Shown here one piece after another: positions 33,544 through 42,683 of a DNA stretch of 64,000 nucleotides; within the stretch, counting starts at the first letter, position 1, and the number at the start of each line of letters is the position of its first letter. The notes below the pieces were generated by a model. It saw only the letters and a program-made list of their open reading frames with translations. It was not told where the DNA came from and did not search any database. The stretch is from Ktedonobacter racemifer DSM 44963 (lineage in GTDB: Bacteria; Chloroflexota; Ktedonobacteria; Ktedonobacterales; Ktedonobacteraceae). The translations under genes were made by a program, and so were the position numbers. The stretch spans positions 1,612,001 to 1,676,000 of the forward strand of contig NZ_ADVG01000001.1 of assembly GCF_000178855.1 (NCBI RefSeq), read 5' to 3'.

Positions 33544-35076
33544 ATGGCAAAAGCCACGAAAACCATCAGGCAGGCGTTGCACTATCCGCCGCAGTATGCT
33601 GCCTACTTCGCGGCAAATCAGGCCCTCTTCAATCGTGTCGTGGCCTTTTATTTCGACTGTATTCAGGCGCACGAGGGTCTCCTTTCCCTCAAAAACAAGC
33701 AGGCCCTCACGGCCCTGGAGAAACTCACGCATGCAACGGAGTCTAGCCCCCATCCGATCATGCCGCTCACCGATCTCGCGCCAGATATCCCGGCGATGTT
33801 CAGACGCGCCGCCATCAATGCGGCCCTTGGTTCGGCCCGCGCATTTTTCTCCTCCCTCAAAACATGGCGAGCACGGAAGCAGAAACACGAAGCCAAACAC
33901 ACGAAAAAGCGCAAGAAGAGGCCGTTTCGGGAGCAGCCACCAGTCCCACCCCGATCATGGAAGAAGTCGGTTCCCTTCTACGCAAGCCTTTGGCGTGAGC
34001 GTCATAGGCATGGTATCGTGCTCAAAGTCTGGACCGGCTCGTGCTGGTCCTGGCTCAAAGTCCACATCCTCGGTCGCGATCTCCCCGATGGGTACGCGAT
34101 GGGCAGTCCACAGCTTGTTCGCAAGGGGGATCGCTGGTGGCTGCATACTCCCATTGAGAAGACCTTCGAGACTCCCGCAAAGAGCGGAGAGCAACTCACC
34201 ACCGCCCAGACACGTCTCTGTGCGGTGGATCTCAATCTCGACAAGCATCTCGCTGTGTGCAGTGTCCAGACAGTTGACGGCACCATCCTGGCTACTTCCT
34301 TCATCGGAAATGGCACAGCGGTATCGGGCTGTAGGAAACAACTGCTTGGACGTATTGCACGCAACCGATCACAGACTGGTCTCATCGCCGAGAACGAACA
34401 GGACAATGCCGACCTCTGGGCGAAGATCAGGCACGTGGACGAGCAGATCGCGCACCTGGTGAGCGCTCGCATTGTCCAGTTCGCCAGCGAGCACAAGGCG
34501 AGCATCCTGGTTTTTGAACATCTGGGCAACCTGCAACCGGAGAAGGGCACGTATTCGCGCCGGAGCAATAGCAAACGCGCCTACTGGATGAAGGGGCGCC
34601 TGTTCCGCTATGCAACGTACAAAGCCTGGCATGCAGGCGGCATCATCACCTGCCGTGTGAATCCGCGCAATACGAGCAGAGAATGCCATCGCTGTCACGC
34701 TGCTGTCATTCGCTATAATCAGGGACACCCTGTGGAAGGCTATACCTCCGGTGCCGCACTCTGTCTGTGCCCACAATGCCAGATGCGCGATCATGCCGAC
34801 CGCAATGCCAGTATCCGTGTCGGACAGCGCTTGATCGAGCGGACGCAAGAACCGTTGAAGGAAAAGCCTCATGCTCGTTCGCAACGTGCGAAGAGGGAGT
34901 CGAAAGACTCAGGTGTTGGGATCTCCCAGGATGCCAAACGCCAGATGGGACCATCCATCCCTGCGGCCAGGCGTGGAGATCATGCCAACGGGCATGGCAC
35001 CGCCCAGGGGAGAAGGCGCCGGATGGGCGCGTCTTTCCCAGATATTGCGTCCCAACTACGGGTTCACTTTGAGTAG
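33544..35076 (+). CDS. tnpB: TnpB RNA-guided nuclease
   Basis: A 510-residue protein; ATG 33544 follows GAGGAGG. RuvC residues are all present: Asp229 (CAVDLNLDKH), Glu325 (ILVFEHLGN) and Asp419 (RDHADRNAS). The zinc finger is Cys381-Cys384 and Cys409-Cys412. The N-terminal 200 residues are the helical/WED part, with a basic stretch (ARKQKHEAKHTKKRKKR). The last 60 residues are basic and low-complexity, where the guide RNA scaffold overlaps the gene in this family. TnpB cuts DNA matching a guide next to a TAM; here the TAM should be TTGAC. Known for the family: this favours retention of the element after excision. A longer protein than the usual 370-430 residues. Confidence 0.88.
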   Translation: MAKATKTIRQALHYPPQYAAYFAANQALFNRVVAFYFDCIQAHEGLLSLKNKQALTALEKLTHATESSPHPIMPLTDLAPDIPAMFRRAAINAALGSARAFFSSLKTWRARKQKHEAKHTKKRKKRPFREQPPVPPRSWKKSVPFYASLWRERHRHGIVLKVWTGSCWSWLKVHILGRDLPDGYAMGSPQLVRKGDRWWLHTPIEKTFETPAKSGEQLTTAQTRLCAVDLNLDKHLAVCSVQTVDGTILATSFIGNGTAVSGCRKQLLGRIARNRSQTGLIAENEQDNADLWAKIRHVDEQIAHLVSARIVQFASEHKASILVFEHLGNLQPEKGTYSRRSNSKRAYWMKGRLFRYATYKAWHAGGIITCRVNPRNTSRECHRCHAAVIRYNQGHPVEGYTSGAALCLCPQCQMRDHADRNASIRVGQRLIERTQEPLKEKPHARSQRAKRESKDSGVGISQDAKRQMGPSIPAARRGDHANGHGTAQGRRRRMGASFPDIASQLRVHFE

Positions 35077-35156
35077 TGGCTACGCCACCTGTCTCACGAA
35101 CCCGACTACGGCACAGTGTCAGAAGCTGCTCGGCTTTAGCCGATGCGGAGTGTCAC
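34900..35156 (+). ncRNA. Candidate TnpB omega-RNA (reRNA) region
   Basis: In tnpB elements the guide RNA is read from the 3' part of the gene through the right end, and the guide is the first bases outside it. Here that would be the sequence starting TAACCAGCATGCCCTC at 35157, which is the response-regulator gene. The hairpin at 35131-35142 is next to the end. The 5' limit of the RNA is a guess. Confidence 0.5.
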
Positions 35157-35225
35157 TAACCAGCATGCCCTCTAAACCCGCGCGAACGACCGGGTGATCG
35201 TCGGCAATCACTAAACGCTGTTTGC

Positions 35226-36497
35226 TCATCTTTCCCTTTCGTGTGCGCAGGATTCTTCCGGCAGGGCCACCGCGAGCGTGGTACCTTCGCCGGGCATACT
35301 CTCGATGGCCAGAGTACCCTGTAATTTCTTGACGCGCTCTCTCAGTCCCTTTAAGCCAAAGCCGCTCGCGTGCTCCTGGGGGAACGACTTGTACCGCTCG
35401 TTTTGCTCGAAACCTATGCCGTTGTCCTGCACATCCAGTGTGACCATATCCTCCATATAAGAGAGCGTTACGGTAACTCGCGAGGCGTGAGCGTGCTTGC
35501 GAACATTGGTCAGAGCCTCCTGGGCGGCACGTAAGAGTGCCAGTTCGCGTTCGGGACGCTGCCCACGCGCCTGGCCCGTGACCAACGTGGTCGCGGAAAT
35601 GCCGCTTTCTTGCGACCAACACGCCACAAAACTTCCCAAAACCTCGCTCAAAGGCGCGCGGTCCAGGGCCTCCGGTTGCAACGCCCACATCAGCCGTCGC
35701 GCCTCGACCAGGTTCTCGCGCGCGATGAACCGCGCCTGGTCCAGATGCTGGCGTGCCGTTTCCGTTTCGCCCTGCAAAACCGCGTCAGCGGTTTCAAGGT
35801 GCATGACAATCCCGATAAAGCCCTGCGCCAGCGTGTCATGGATCTCATGGGCCAGACGTTGCCGCTCCTCTGTAATGCCCGCTTGCCGCTCGATCTGTGC
35901 CAATTCTTGCCTGGTGGCCTCCAGTTCACTAAACAAGCGCTGGCGTATGTGACTCTGCCTGACCACCGCATCCACAAAGACGGCGATAATAATGCAGAGC
36001 ACGGTAATACTCAGCTCAAAGAAAATCAGACTATCCCAGCTCCCCGTAGAAACGACTTCGCACCAGAGGTAAAGTCCCGTCAGGGCAAGCGCCAGGAGCA
36101 CCTTCCAGGGCATGGGCGGGAAGAGAAAGACCTGCGTGTATAAAACAAGCAACAGGACAAAACAGGAAAAATCGAGGGAAATCAAGCCCACCCAGAGCGC
36201 CCAGCCAATTATCAGATAGCCGCAGGTTCGCCAGGGATGTCCGTGCCACGATAGCGGGTTGCTAACCACGCATACGCTATACCAGCCCAGCCAGAGGAAC
36301 GCCAGCAGGATCAGCAGCGCGCGCGTTTGCCCGTTGCTTGTGTGGAAAAATGCTAATCCAATCACGGTCACGAGAAAAAGAGATGCGAAGCCATGCCAGA
36401 ACGGTAGCCAGCGCAACCAGATCGGGCGTTGCGACGCGGCGTTTTTCTCCCGCGCTGCGCCAGAAGGGACGAAATCAGGAAGCTGCATGCGATGCAT
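35226..36497 (-). CDS. NarL-type sensor histidine kinase
   Basis: A 423-residue membrane kinase. The N-terminal 190 residues contain about six hydrophobic helices (FLVTVIGLAFF, ALLILLAFLWLGWYSV and others) with short loops. Then a dimerisation helix with the phospho-acceptor His in LAHEIHDTLAQGFIGIV (HisKA_3 type) and an HATPase with N-box ALTNVRKHAHASRV, DNGIGF and GFGLKGLRERV. It should phosphorylate the response regulator whose ATG overlaps its stop. Because that regulator is interrupted, the pathway is probably not working unless the element excises. Confidence 0.9.
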   Translation of the reverse strand: MHRMQLPDFVPSGAAREKNAASQRPIWLRWLPFWHGFASLFLVTVIGLAFFHTSNGQTRALLILLAFLWLGWYSVCVVSNPLSWHGHPWRTCGYLIIGWALWVGLISLDFSCFVLLLVLYTQVFLFPPMPWKVLLALALTGLYLWCEVVSTGSWDSLIFFELSITVLCIIIAVFVDAVVRQSHIRQRLFSELEATRQELAQIERQAGITEERQRLAHEIHDTLAQGFIGIVMHLETADAVLQGETETARQHLDQARFIARENLVEARRLMWALQPEALDRAPLSEVLGSFVACWSQESGISATTLVTGQARGQRPERELALLRAAQEALTNVRKHAHASRVTVTLSYMEDMVTLDVQDNGIGFEQNERYKSFPQEHASGFGLKGLRERVKKLQGTLAIESMPGEGTTLAVALPEESCAHERER

Positions 36498-36658
36498 TGA
36501 TCTCCTGTTCTACGAAAAATGTGCCGGGCCTCCCTGCTCATCCAGCCGCGCGCCTTCCCCAGTGGGCCTTTTCCTCTTCCCCAAAGAGTACTCCCAGTAT
36601 ATCACGCAGCCTGGTCTTAGTATGGCAGAGCGGCCCTGGGGCGCAAACCATCATTCAG

Positions 36659-36714
36659 TGGAAAGGGATTCAACCAGAAGACTGAATCTCCATCCCTTCG
36701 CCTGGTGGATCACA
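36659..36714. repeat. Copy 2 of the 58-bp hairpin repeat
   Basis: Matches 32556-32613 with a few substitutions (GGGATTCA for GAGATTCA, CTGGTGGATC for CTGGTTGATC). It lies between the divergent kinase and the membrane-protein gene at 36775. Confidence 0.6.
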
Positions 36715-36774
36715 GAAGTATCGTTGCTATGGTTTGATTGAGAGAACGCAAAACCTGACTTGAAAGGAAAAAAC

Positions 36775-37623
36775 ATGAACAAGACGACCATCCAGTCGGC
36801 GACAATTGCTGACACGCCAGGCAGCTTCGCGCGTATCAATCTCCTGACCGTGATCGCCATTGCCATTTGTAGCTATTTGCTGGGTACCATCATTCATGAG
36901 GTTCTTGGTCATGGCCTGGCCGCTCTGATTCTGGGCTTGCATCCCACCCGCGTGACCTCAGTCGATCTGGAAGTTTCTTTTACCGGAGCCGACCCCTGGC
37001 GCGCGCGCGCCGTGGATGCCGCTGGCTGTGCGGGTAATCTCGTAGGCGCGCTCATCGCCATGGGTTTGCTCCGCACCTTGCGTCACGCGAATACCAATGC
37101 TCGCTATTTCCTCTGGCTGCTGGCTACCATCAATCTCTTTATCGTCGGAGGCTACCTGGTTTTCCCTACACTCCTTGGCTTTGGTGACTGGATCTCCTTC
37201 ACCAAAGGTTTGGAGCCGCTCGCGCTCTGGCGCATCGGCCTGATTGTCCTTGGTTGCGGCGTGCTGATCCTCGCGCTCTGGTGGTCTGTGCGCGCCATCG
37301 ATCCCTTTCTTGGCCAGGGTGTACGCAACCGTCACCGCCGCGCCAATCAATTAGCCACCATCGCCTATCTGGCTGGCAGCATCATCAGCACACTCGCCGG
37401 GATGTTTAATCCCACCAGCCCGCAACTCATCCTGATCTCAGCCGCCGCAGCCTCTTTTGGCGGCACCTGCTTCCTGGTCTTTCTGAACGTCTTCATTGGC
37501 AAAAGCTCACCCGCCACACCCGCCACACCACTCACCCCTACGCGCAGTCTGCCCTGGCTGGTCCTGGGCGCATTCGCCCTGCTGGTCTACTTTGTCGTGC
37601 TGGGACCGGGCTTGCCGAGGTAA
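36775..37623 (+). CDS. Membrane protein with HExxH motif (M50-like)
   Basis: A 282-residue protein; ATG 36775 follows GAAAGGAAAA. The first membrane helix contains IIHEVLGHGLAALILG, with HEVLGH matching the HExxH zinc-binding motif of site-2-type peptidases. About six hydrophobic segments follow. The second half of an M50 active site (an NxxPxxxxDG-type motif) is not evident; the nearest is AAGCAGNLVGA. It could be an M50-like peptidase or an inactive relative. A Pro/Thr-rich linker (SSPATPATPLTPTRS) precedes the last helix. Its position next to a sensor kinase may be chance. Confidence 0.65.
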   Translation: MNKTTIQSATIADTPGSFARINLLTVIAIAICSYLLGTIIHEVLGHGLAALILGLHPTRVTSVDLEVSFTGADPWRARAVDAAGCAGNLVGALIAMGLLRTLRHANTNARYFLWLLATINLFIVGGYLVFPTLLGFGDWISFTKGLEPLALWRIGLIVLGCGVLILALWWSVRAIDPFLGQGVRNRHRRANQLATIAYLAGSIISTLAGMFNPTSPQLILISAAAASFGGTCFLVFLNVFIGKSSPATPATPLTPTRSLPWLVLGAFALLVYFVVLGPGLPR

Positions 37624-37844
37624 AAGGGTTCTGTCATATATCAGCGCTGTTCCTTTTCTGTCTGATCCAAAAGATCCTTTCGCATACAAATCAAGACAGC
37701 AGATGTGAAGAGATAAATGGATGCGCCTGTGATGTGGTTCCACCAATATGAGAACACAGCTTGTTTGCTGTGCTAGTTTCTGTTACACTCATCCGTGTTG
37801 GGAAGTTGGGAAGTTGGGAAGAATCGAGCAAAGGAGCGGAGCGT

Positions 37845-40523
37845 ATGCCAAAATTACCCGGTCATGTCCTCATTTGGTCTCCTGAGGGCAGCATTTATGA
37901 ACTTCATGCCCCTGCTTGCCATCCCGTGCAGTTCCTATCAGGAATCGTGGAGTCGTGGTTCTTCTGGTTAACGACACATACTGCTTTCTCTTTCCAGGGC
38001 CAATACGGTCGTCTCAGTGTCTACAAAGAAGCACGCAAACGCGGAGCAGGCTACTGGTATGCCTACCACACGAGTTCCGTTCAGACCAGGAAGCGCTACT
38101 TGGGGCGGAGTGAGACCGTGACTTTCGCTCGTTTAGAGGAGGCAGCACAGGATCTTCAGGCATTCAATCAGGAGCTTTCACCCGAATCCCCGCCTGTGTC
38201 TGACCCTCTTCCTTCCTTGCAGGCCGCACAGGCCAATAACAAGATCTTTTCGCAAACGGGCCTAGAGCCTGGGGCGACGATGGTGATGACCAGGCTCTCT
38301 CCTCCCCACCTGCCTGCCACCCTTGTCGTCCGGGAGCGTCTCCTCTTGGCCCTGGATACGGCTCTGTCCCGCCCGCTGACCTTGCTCTCCGCTTCCGCAG
38401 GCTGGGGCAAGACCACCCTGCTCTCCGCGTGGGCGCACAGGCATCACGAGGCCGTCGCCTGGCTCTCTCTGGAGGCATTGGACAACGACCTGACGCGCTT
38501 TTGGGTCTCACTGATCGCGGCTCTGCGCAGATGTTGGCCTGAGATTGGAGCGCGCGCGCTCGCCTTGCTGCAAGCTCCTGGATCTCTTTCTCCTGGCTTG
38601 ACGACGCTCCTCAATGAGATGGCTGACATGCATGGAGAAACCTCGCCCATTTTGCTGATCCTGGATGATTATCATGTGATCAACGAGTCAACCATTCACG
38701 CGTCCCTGACCTTCTGGATAGAGCACCTGCCGTCTCATGTGCATCTGGTACTGGCCAGTCGCGTGGACCCGGATCTTCCCCTCTACCGCTTTCGGGCACG
38801 CGGCCACCTGGGTGAAATTCGAGATACTGATTTGCGCTTTACGCTAGATGAAACACGCCACTTTCTCAAGCAGAGCATGGGAATTGCGCTCTCGGAGGCT
38901 AATGTCGAGCTGATGGAAGCCCGCACGGAGGGTTGGATTGCCAGCCTGCAACTGGCAGCGATCTTTCTCCAGAAACACGCTGATCCCTCTGCTGGTGTAC
39001 AAACGCTGAGCGGCATCCAGCATTTCCTGCTCGATTACATGCGTGAAGAGATTCTCGCGAGATTGCCGTCACACCTGCAAGACTTCTTGCTCCAGACCAG
39101 TGGGCTAAGCCGCTTGAGCGCCTCGCTCTGTGATGCGGTCACGGGGAGAAATGACAGTGAGCTCCTGCTGGAACAGATCATGCGCGCCAATCTCTTTCTC
39201 CAACCCCTCGATGAGAGCCGACGGTGGTATCGCTATCATGCGTTGTGGGCGCAGGCAATGCAGCACGAAGCACAACGTCGTCTGGGAGCACCTACCGTGC
39301 GTATGCTCAGTAACAATGCAAGTCTGTGGTATGAGCACCAGCGGCTCTTGCCAGAAGCCATCGAAGCGGCCCTGACGGGTGAAGCATTTCCCCGTGCGGC
39401 GACCCTGATTGGGCAGTTTGTAGCTCCCCACAGCTTTCGCAATCCCTACCATTTGATTTGCTCCTGGCTGAGACGCATACCAGACGAGGTGCTACAAGCT
39501 CAACCGGACCTCAGTTTTCTGTACGCAGTGGCCATGATGTTTACCATAGATCGGCGTTCATCGACCTTGTGGGCACGCGTTGAGTCCTTGCTTGAGTGGG
39601 CAGAGCAGGGCTTTGCAAGGCAAGAACGGTGGGAACACCTGGGGGAAACCCTGCAACATCGTGCCAACCTGGCCTTCTTTCAAGACGATCTGGTACGTCT
39701 GTTTGCCTTTGCCCATCAGGCCCAATCACTCCTGACCGGGCACAGTCTCATGTATCATGATAACCTTCTGGTCAGGGGGTTAGCGGCCTTGCTTGCAGGC
39801 GAGGTACAGATGGCCTGGCAGTGCTTTCTCGAAGGATATAGGAGGACGAAAAACCTCGGCGATCATTCCTCAGCCTTCGCTGCCTCCCTCTTCCTGGGTG
39901 AGGTGTGCCTGGAAAAAGGCGAGGTGCGCAAGGCCGCATACTACTATCAGCAGGGCCTTACCTACGTTGATGAAGACCAGGAGTTTTCCCGCCAGCATTT
40001 GCTCTTAGAAACAGGGGAGCCAGAGCCTTTCTTTCCTTCATCGACCTATCATAACCTTGCGCGTCTGGCCTATGAACGCAATGAGATGGCAGACGCACAG
40101 AGTTATCTGTCGCAAGCACTGGCTTTGAGAGAAAAGCCGGAAGAGGCGGTTCACATTCAGGCATCAGGGGCGTTTATCCAGGCCCGCCTGCTACACGCTT
40201 CTGGAGAGACCGTCCAGGCTCTGGATACGCTCTCGCAATGGGAGATGCACACTTCTCCTCTCACCCTCTCACAACCACCCTATCGGGCGATCACAACTCG
40301 CCCGCTGGCGCTTTATACTTCAATCATCTTGAACGAAGGAGGAATGCTCCATAGATGCGATACCGCATCACCATCAAAGGACATCTCGACCTGTCCTGGC
40401 AAGAATGGTTTGAGGATCTTGAGATTATCCCAGAAGCATTTGACAAAACAGTGCTCTGCGGATCGCTGCTCGATCAAGCGGCACTCTATCGGGTTCTGCT
40501 CAAGATCAACAGTGTGGGTTTGA
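37845..40523 (+). CDS. MalT-like STAND ATPase with an integrase-arm-like N-terminus and no LuxR tail
   Basis: The ATG at 37845 follows AAAGGAGCGGA. Residues 1-110 contain KEARKRGAGYWYAYHTSSVQ and RKRYLGRSETVTFARLEEAA, which resembles the three-strand arm-binding domain of tyrosine integrases. Next is an NB-ARC/MalT ATPase: Walker A SASAGWGKTTLL near 185, Walker B ILLILDDYHVI near 275, then RFRARGHLGEIRDTDLRFT. The second half is helical, TPR-like repeats. The LuxR helix-turn-helix expected at the C-terminus is missing; the frame ends at 40523 with about 60 residues of non-homologous sequence (MLHRCDTASPSKD onwards) that overlaps the next gene. This looks like a lost tail. It may still bind DNA through its N-terminus. 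Confidence 0.75.
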   Translation: MPKLPGHVLIWSPEGSIYELHAPACHPVQFLSGIVESWFFWLTTHTAFSFQGQYGRLSVYKEARKRGAGYWYAYHTSSVQTRKRYLGRSETVTFARLEEAAQDLQAFNQELSPESPPVSDPLPSLQAAQANNKIFSQTGLEPGATMVMTRLSPPHLPATLVVRERLLLALDTALSRPLTLLSASAGWGKTTLLSAWAHRHHEAVAWLSLEALDNDLTRFWVSLIAALRRCWPEIGARALALLQAPGSLSPGLTTLLNEMADMHGETSPILLILDDYHVINESTIHASLTFWIEHLPSHVHLVLASRVDPDLPLYRFRARGHLGEIRDTDLRFTLDETRHFLKQSMGIALSEANVELMEARTEGWIASLQLAAIFLQKHADPSAGVQTLSGIQHFLLDYMREEILARLPSHLQDFLLQTSGLSRLSASLCDAVTGRNDSELLLEQIMRANLFLQPLDESRRWYRYHALWAQAMQHEAQRRLGAPTVRMLSNNASLWYEHQRLLPEAIEAALTGEAFPRAATLIGQFVAPHSFRNPYHLICSWLRRIPDEVLQAQPDLSFLYAVAMMFTIDRRSSTLWARVESLLEWAEQGFARQERWEHLGETLQHRANLAFFQDDLVRLFAFAHQAQSLLTGHSLMYHDNLLVRGLAALLAGEVQMAWQCFLEGYRRTKNLGDHSSAFAASLFLGEVCLEKGEVRKAAYYYQQGLTYVDEDQEFSRQHLLLETGEPEPFFPSSTYHNLARLAYERNEMADAQSYLSQALALREKPEEAVHIQASGAFIQARLLHASGETVQALDTLSQWEMHTSPLTLSQPPYRAITTRPLALYTSIILNEGGMLHRCDTASPSKDISTCPGKNGLRILRLSQKHLTKQCSADRCSIKRHSIGFCSRSTVWV

Positions 40524-40618
40524 CCTTGCTCTCTCTGGAGACAGATGAGGCTGCGGAGGCGCAAGAACAGTCTGTGCGGGATACTGACCATCCCAATGCA
40601 GCAGCATCGAAGCAGTAG
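40355..40618 (+). CDS. Small conserved hypothetical downstream of MalT-like regulator
   Basis: An 87-residue protein, ATG 40355 with GAAGGAGGAA upstream. It reads MRYRITIKGHLDLSWQEWFE and continues with a LLDQAALYRVLLKINSVGLTLLS segment, a ferredoxin-like alpha/beta pattern that I associate with small Chloroflexota proteins encoded next to MalT-type genes. The start lies 169 bp inside the non-homologous tail of the upstream frame, which argues that the upstream gene once ended before this point. Function unknown; it may bind the regulator or its ligand. Confidence 0.65.
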   Translation: MRYRITIKGHLDLSWQEWFEDLEIIPEAFDKTVLCGSLLDQAALYRVLLKINSVGLTLLSLETDEAAEAQEQSVRDTDHPNAAASKQ

Positions 40619-40726
40619 GATAAGCTTTAGCATCTGCTTTTTCTGCGGTCATTTCGTGACTCCAACGAAATACCATTCATTCATCTTTAGTGTCAACTTT
40701 AAGTGTGCCAGGAAAAGGAAAGAGAA

Positions 40727-42100
40727 ATGTCGCATATCACATTAACCGATTTTGTCGAGACAACATTCAAGACGTTCAACATCCCAGGCGTTGCCGTTGG
40801 GGTGTGGTTGGACGGGAAGGAGATCTATGCCTGCTACGGAGTGACAAGCGTCGATAATCCACTCCCCATCGATCAGAACACCTTGTTTGCTCTGGGTTCG
40901 ATCACGAAGTCCTTTACGGCAACCACGCTCATGCGTCTGGTCGCAGAGGGGAAGGTCGAGCTGAACGCGCCGGTACGCCGCTATATCCCAGAGCTTCAGC
41001 TGAAGGATACACAGGCCGCAGACAAAGTCACGGTGCTGAACCTGCTCAACCACACCTCCGGGCTAGACTGGAGGGTCAACGCCGACACCGGCGAAGGGGA
41101 CGACGCCCTGGAGCGCTATGTGGCGAAGATGGCTGAGGTTGATCTGATCGCGCCGCTTGGTAGCCGGGTCTCCTACAGTCAGGCGGGGTACAACCTGCTC
41201 GGACGCATCATCGAGAAGGTCACGGGCCAGACGTTCGATCGGGCCGTTGCTTCGCTCGTCTTCGAGCCGCTGGGACTGTCGCACAGTTTCTTCGCGCGCG
41301 ATGACATCATGACCCGGCGGTTCGCGGTCGGACACGACCGCAGCCAGGACGGAACTCTGTCCATTGCGCGTCCGTGGCGGCATTCGCGCGGCGACAACCC
41401 TGGTGGGGGCATCGCATCCTCGACGGCAGACCTGCTGCGCTGGGGCCGGTTCCATCTTGGTGACGGCCACGCAGAAAGCGGCATCCGAGTGCTCCCCACA
41501 CATGTGCTGCATCAGATGAAGGATTCCACGGCTGAGTTGCGAGCGAGTACCCTTGGCGACGCCATTGGTCTCTGCTGGTTCCTGCGCGACGTAGACGGCG
41601 TGCGCACCGCCGGACACGGCGGGTCGGCAAACGGCCAGTTCTCCGAACTGCTTATCGTCCCTGAGCGCAACTTCGCGGTCATATCGCTAACCAACGCTGG
41701 CCCGGATGGCATCCCTTTCAATCAGGAAGTCGTCCGCTGGGCGCTTGAGAACTACCTGGGGATCATCGACCGCGACCCGGAGCCAATCTCGTTTGATGCG
41801 GCGCGAGCCCAAGAGATTGTCGGCAACTACGAGAACGAGATGATGACGTTTACCATTGACACGGTTGGGGCTGGACTCAGGCTCGAGGTGTTGATAAAAC
41901 CGGAGATCCGTGCGGCAGCCGACCAGGAACTGCCCCAGGACTACGCGCCATTCGCTTTCGGTCTGCTGCCTGGCGACAAAGATGAGTACATCATCACCGA
42001 CGGCGCTCTCAAGGGGCAACGCGGCTTTTTCACCCGAGGCACGAGTGGCGTGGTCGTGGGAGTAGACCTCGCTGGCCGCTTATTCAGTCGAGTCCAATAG
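40727..42100 (+). CDS. Serine hydrolase, beta-lactamase class C fold
   Basis: A 457-residue protein; the ATG at 40727 has AAAGGAAAG before it. Active-site marks: SxxK as GSITKSF (nucleophile Ser), YSQAGYN in place of YxN, and HGG in TAGHGGSANG. The C-terminal 110 residues form a lipocalin-like extra domain (EIVGNYENEMMTFTID) found in many peptidase-type members. No signal peptide, so it acts in the cytoplasm; likely an esterase or D-amino peptidase rather than an antibiotic-degrading enzyme. A second, distantly related protein is at 50837-52312. Confidence 0.85.
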   Translation: MSHITLTDFVETTFKTFNIPGVAVGVWLDGKEIYACYGVTSVDNPLPIDQNTLFALGSITKSFTATTLMRLVAEGKVELNAPVRRYIPELQLKDTQAADKVTVLNLLNHTSGLDWRVNADTGEGDDALERYVAKMAEVDLIAPLGSRVSYSQAGYNLLGRIIEKVTGQTFDRAVASLVFEPLGLSHSFFARDDIMTRRFAVGHDRSQDGTLSIARPWRHSRGDNPGGGIASSTADLLRWGRFHLGDGHAESGIRVLPTHVLHQMKDSTAELRASTLGDAIGLCWFLRDVDGVRTAGHGGSANGQFSELLIVPERNFAVISLTNAGPDGIPFNQEVVRWALENYLGIIDRDPEPISFDAARAQEIVGNYENEMMTFTIDTVGAGLRLEVLIKPEIRAAADQELPQDYAPFAFGLLPGDKDEYIITDGALKGQRGFFTRGTSGVVVGVDLAGRLFSRVQ

Positions 42101-42133
42101 TCTGAGTCTGCGAGGAACAGAAAGGAATGCTCC

Positions 42134-42663
42134 ATGTTTGCTGCCTTAAAAAAGCGCAATTTTGCCTTGTTGTGGCTTGGACAACTCGTTTCCATGTGCG
42201 GTGACGCGCTGCTAATCATCGCGGTGCCCTACTACGTCTACCAGCTCACCGGATCGGTCTTGCAGACGGGTATCGCCGTCATCGCGGAGACTGTGCCCGC
42301 GGTCCTGCTCAGTTCATTTGCTGGCGTCTTTGTCGATCGCTGGAATCGCCGAGATGATTCATGCTCCTACCTCTATGGCCCTTGTAGCTGGTAGCAGTCC
42401 CGAAGCACTCCGTGGCCGCTACATGGCAATCTTTCAATATGCTTTTTTCTCGCAAACATCGTGGGCCCGAGCTTATTTGCATTCCTTTTTCCCATACACC
42501 CTGGTTTGCCCTGGTTAGCCGTAGCCAGTATCGCTCTTATTGGCAGCCTGATGATGTTCTGGATTGAGCCGCATTTACCCAGGCAAGCAGTATGGGACAA
42601 GAGAGGAGACTATCAGACAGTCGGAGAGTACGACACTCGATCGAGTGTAAAGGCATTCTTTTG
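42134..42663 (+). pseudogene. Decayed MFS efflux transporter
   Basis: MFAALKKRNFALLWLGQLVS to VFVDRWNRR is the start of a macrolide-efflux-type MFS protein (helices 1-2 and the motif A loop). The sequence then jumps to text from the late part of the protein (SSPEALRGRYMAIFQYAFF) in another frame and ends with a last helix (LPWLAVASIALIGSLMMFWI) in a third. A large internal deletion and two frameshifts leave about 170 of 400 codons. Confidence 0.75.
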
Positions 42664-42683
42664 AGACGATCCTTGCCCATAAA

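Larger units (their letters stand above)
33369..35156 (+). mobile_element. IS605-type element carrying tnpB only
   Basis: The limits come from the interrupted gene: the target motif TTGAC (33364-33368) lies directly left, and the right end is at 35156 (TGTCAC before TAACC; a 2-base ambiguity remains because AC occurs at both sides). The left end has hairpins at 33375-33386 (GGGCTTTAGCCC) and 33395-33415; the right end has CGGCTTTAGCCG at 35131-35142. There is no target duplication, as expected for Y1-transposase elements. No tnpA is present, so movement would need one in trans. Confidence 0.85.
32800..35229 (-). pseudogene. NarL/LuxR-type response regulator split by a tnpB element
   Basis: The gene starts at 35229 (MSKQRLVIADDHPVVRAGLE), reaches codon 25 at 35157, is interrupted by the element at 33369-35156, and continues from 33368 (QADFEVVGEATHGQEAIELI) to the stop at 32800. 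Joining 35157 to 33368 gives an uninterrupted frame with GMLVSQADFEVV at the join. The receiver domain has the acidic pair Asp10-Asp11, phospho-acceptor Asp in VIIMDLRMAKMGG and Lys in ILKDA; the C-terminus is a LuxR helix-turn-helix (LSERELEVLALVGRGASNKE). The ATG overlaps the kinase stop (ATGA). Interrupted, it cannot give a full-length regulator. Confidence 0.9.
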
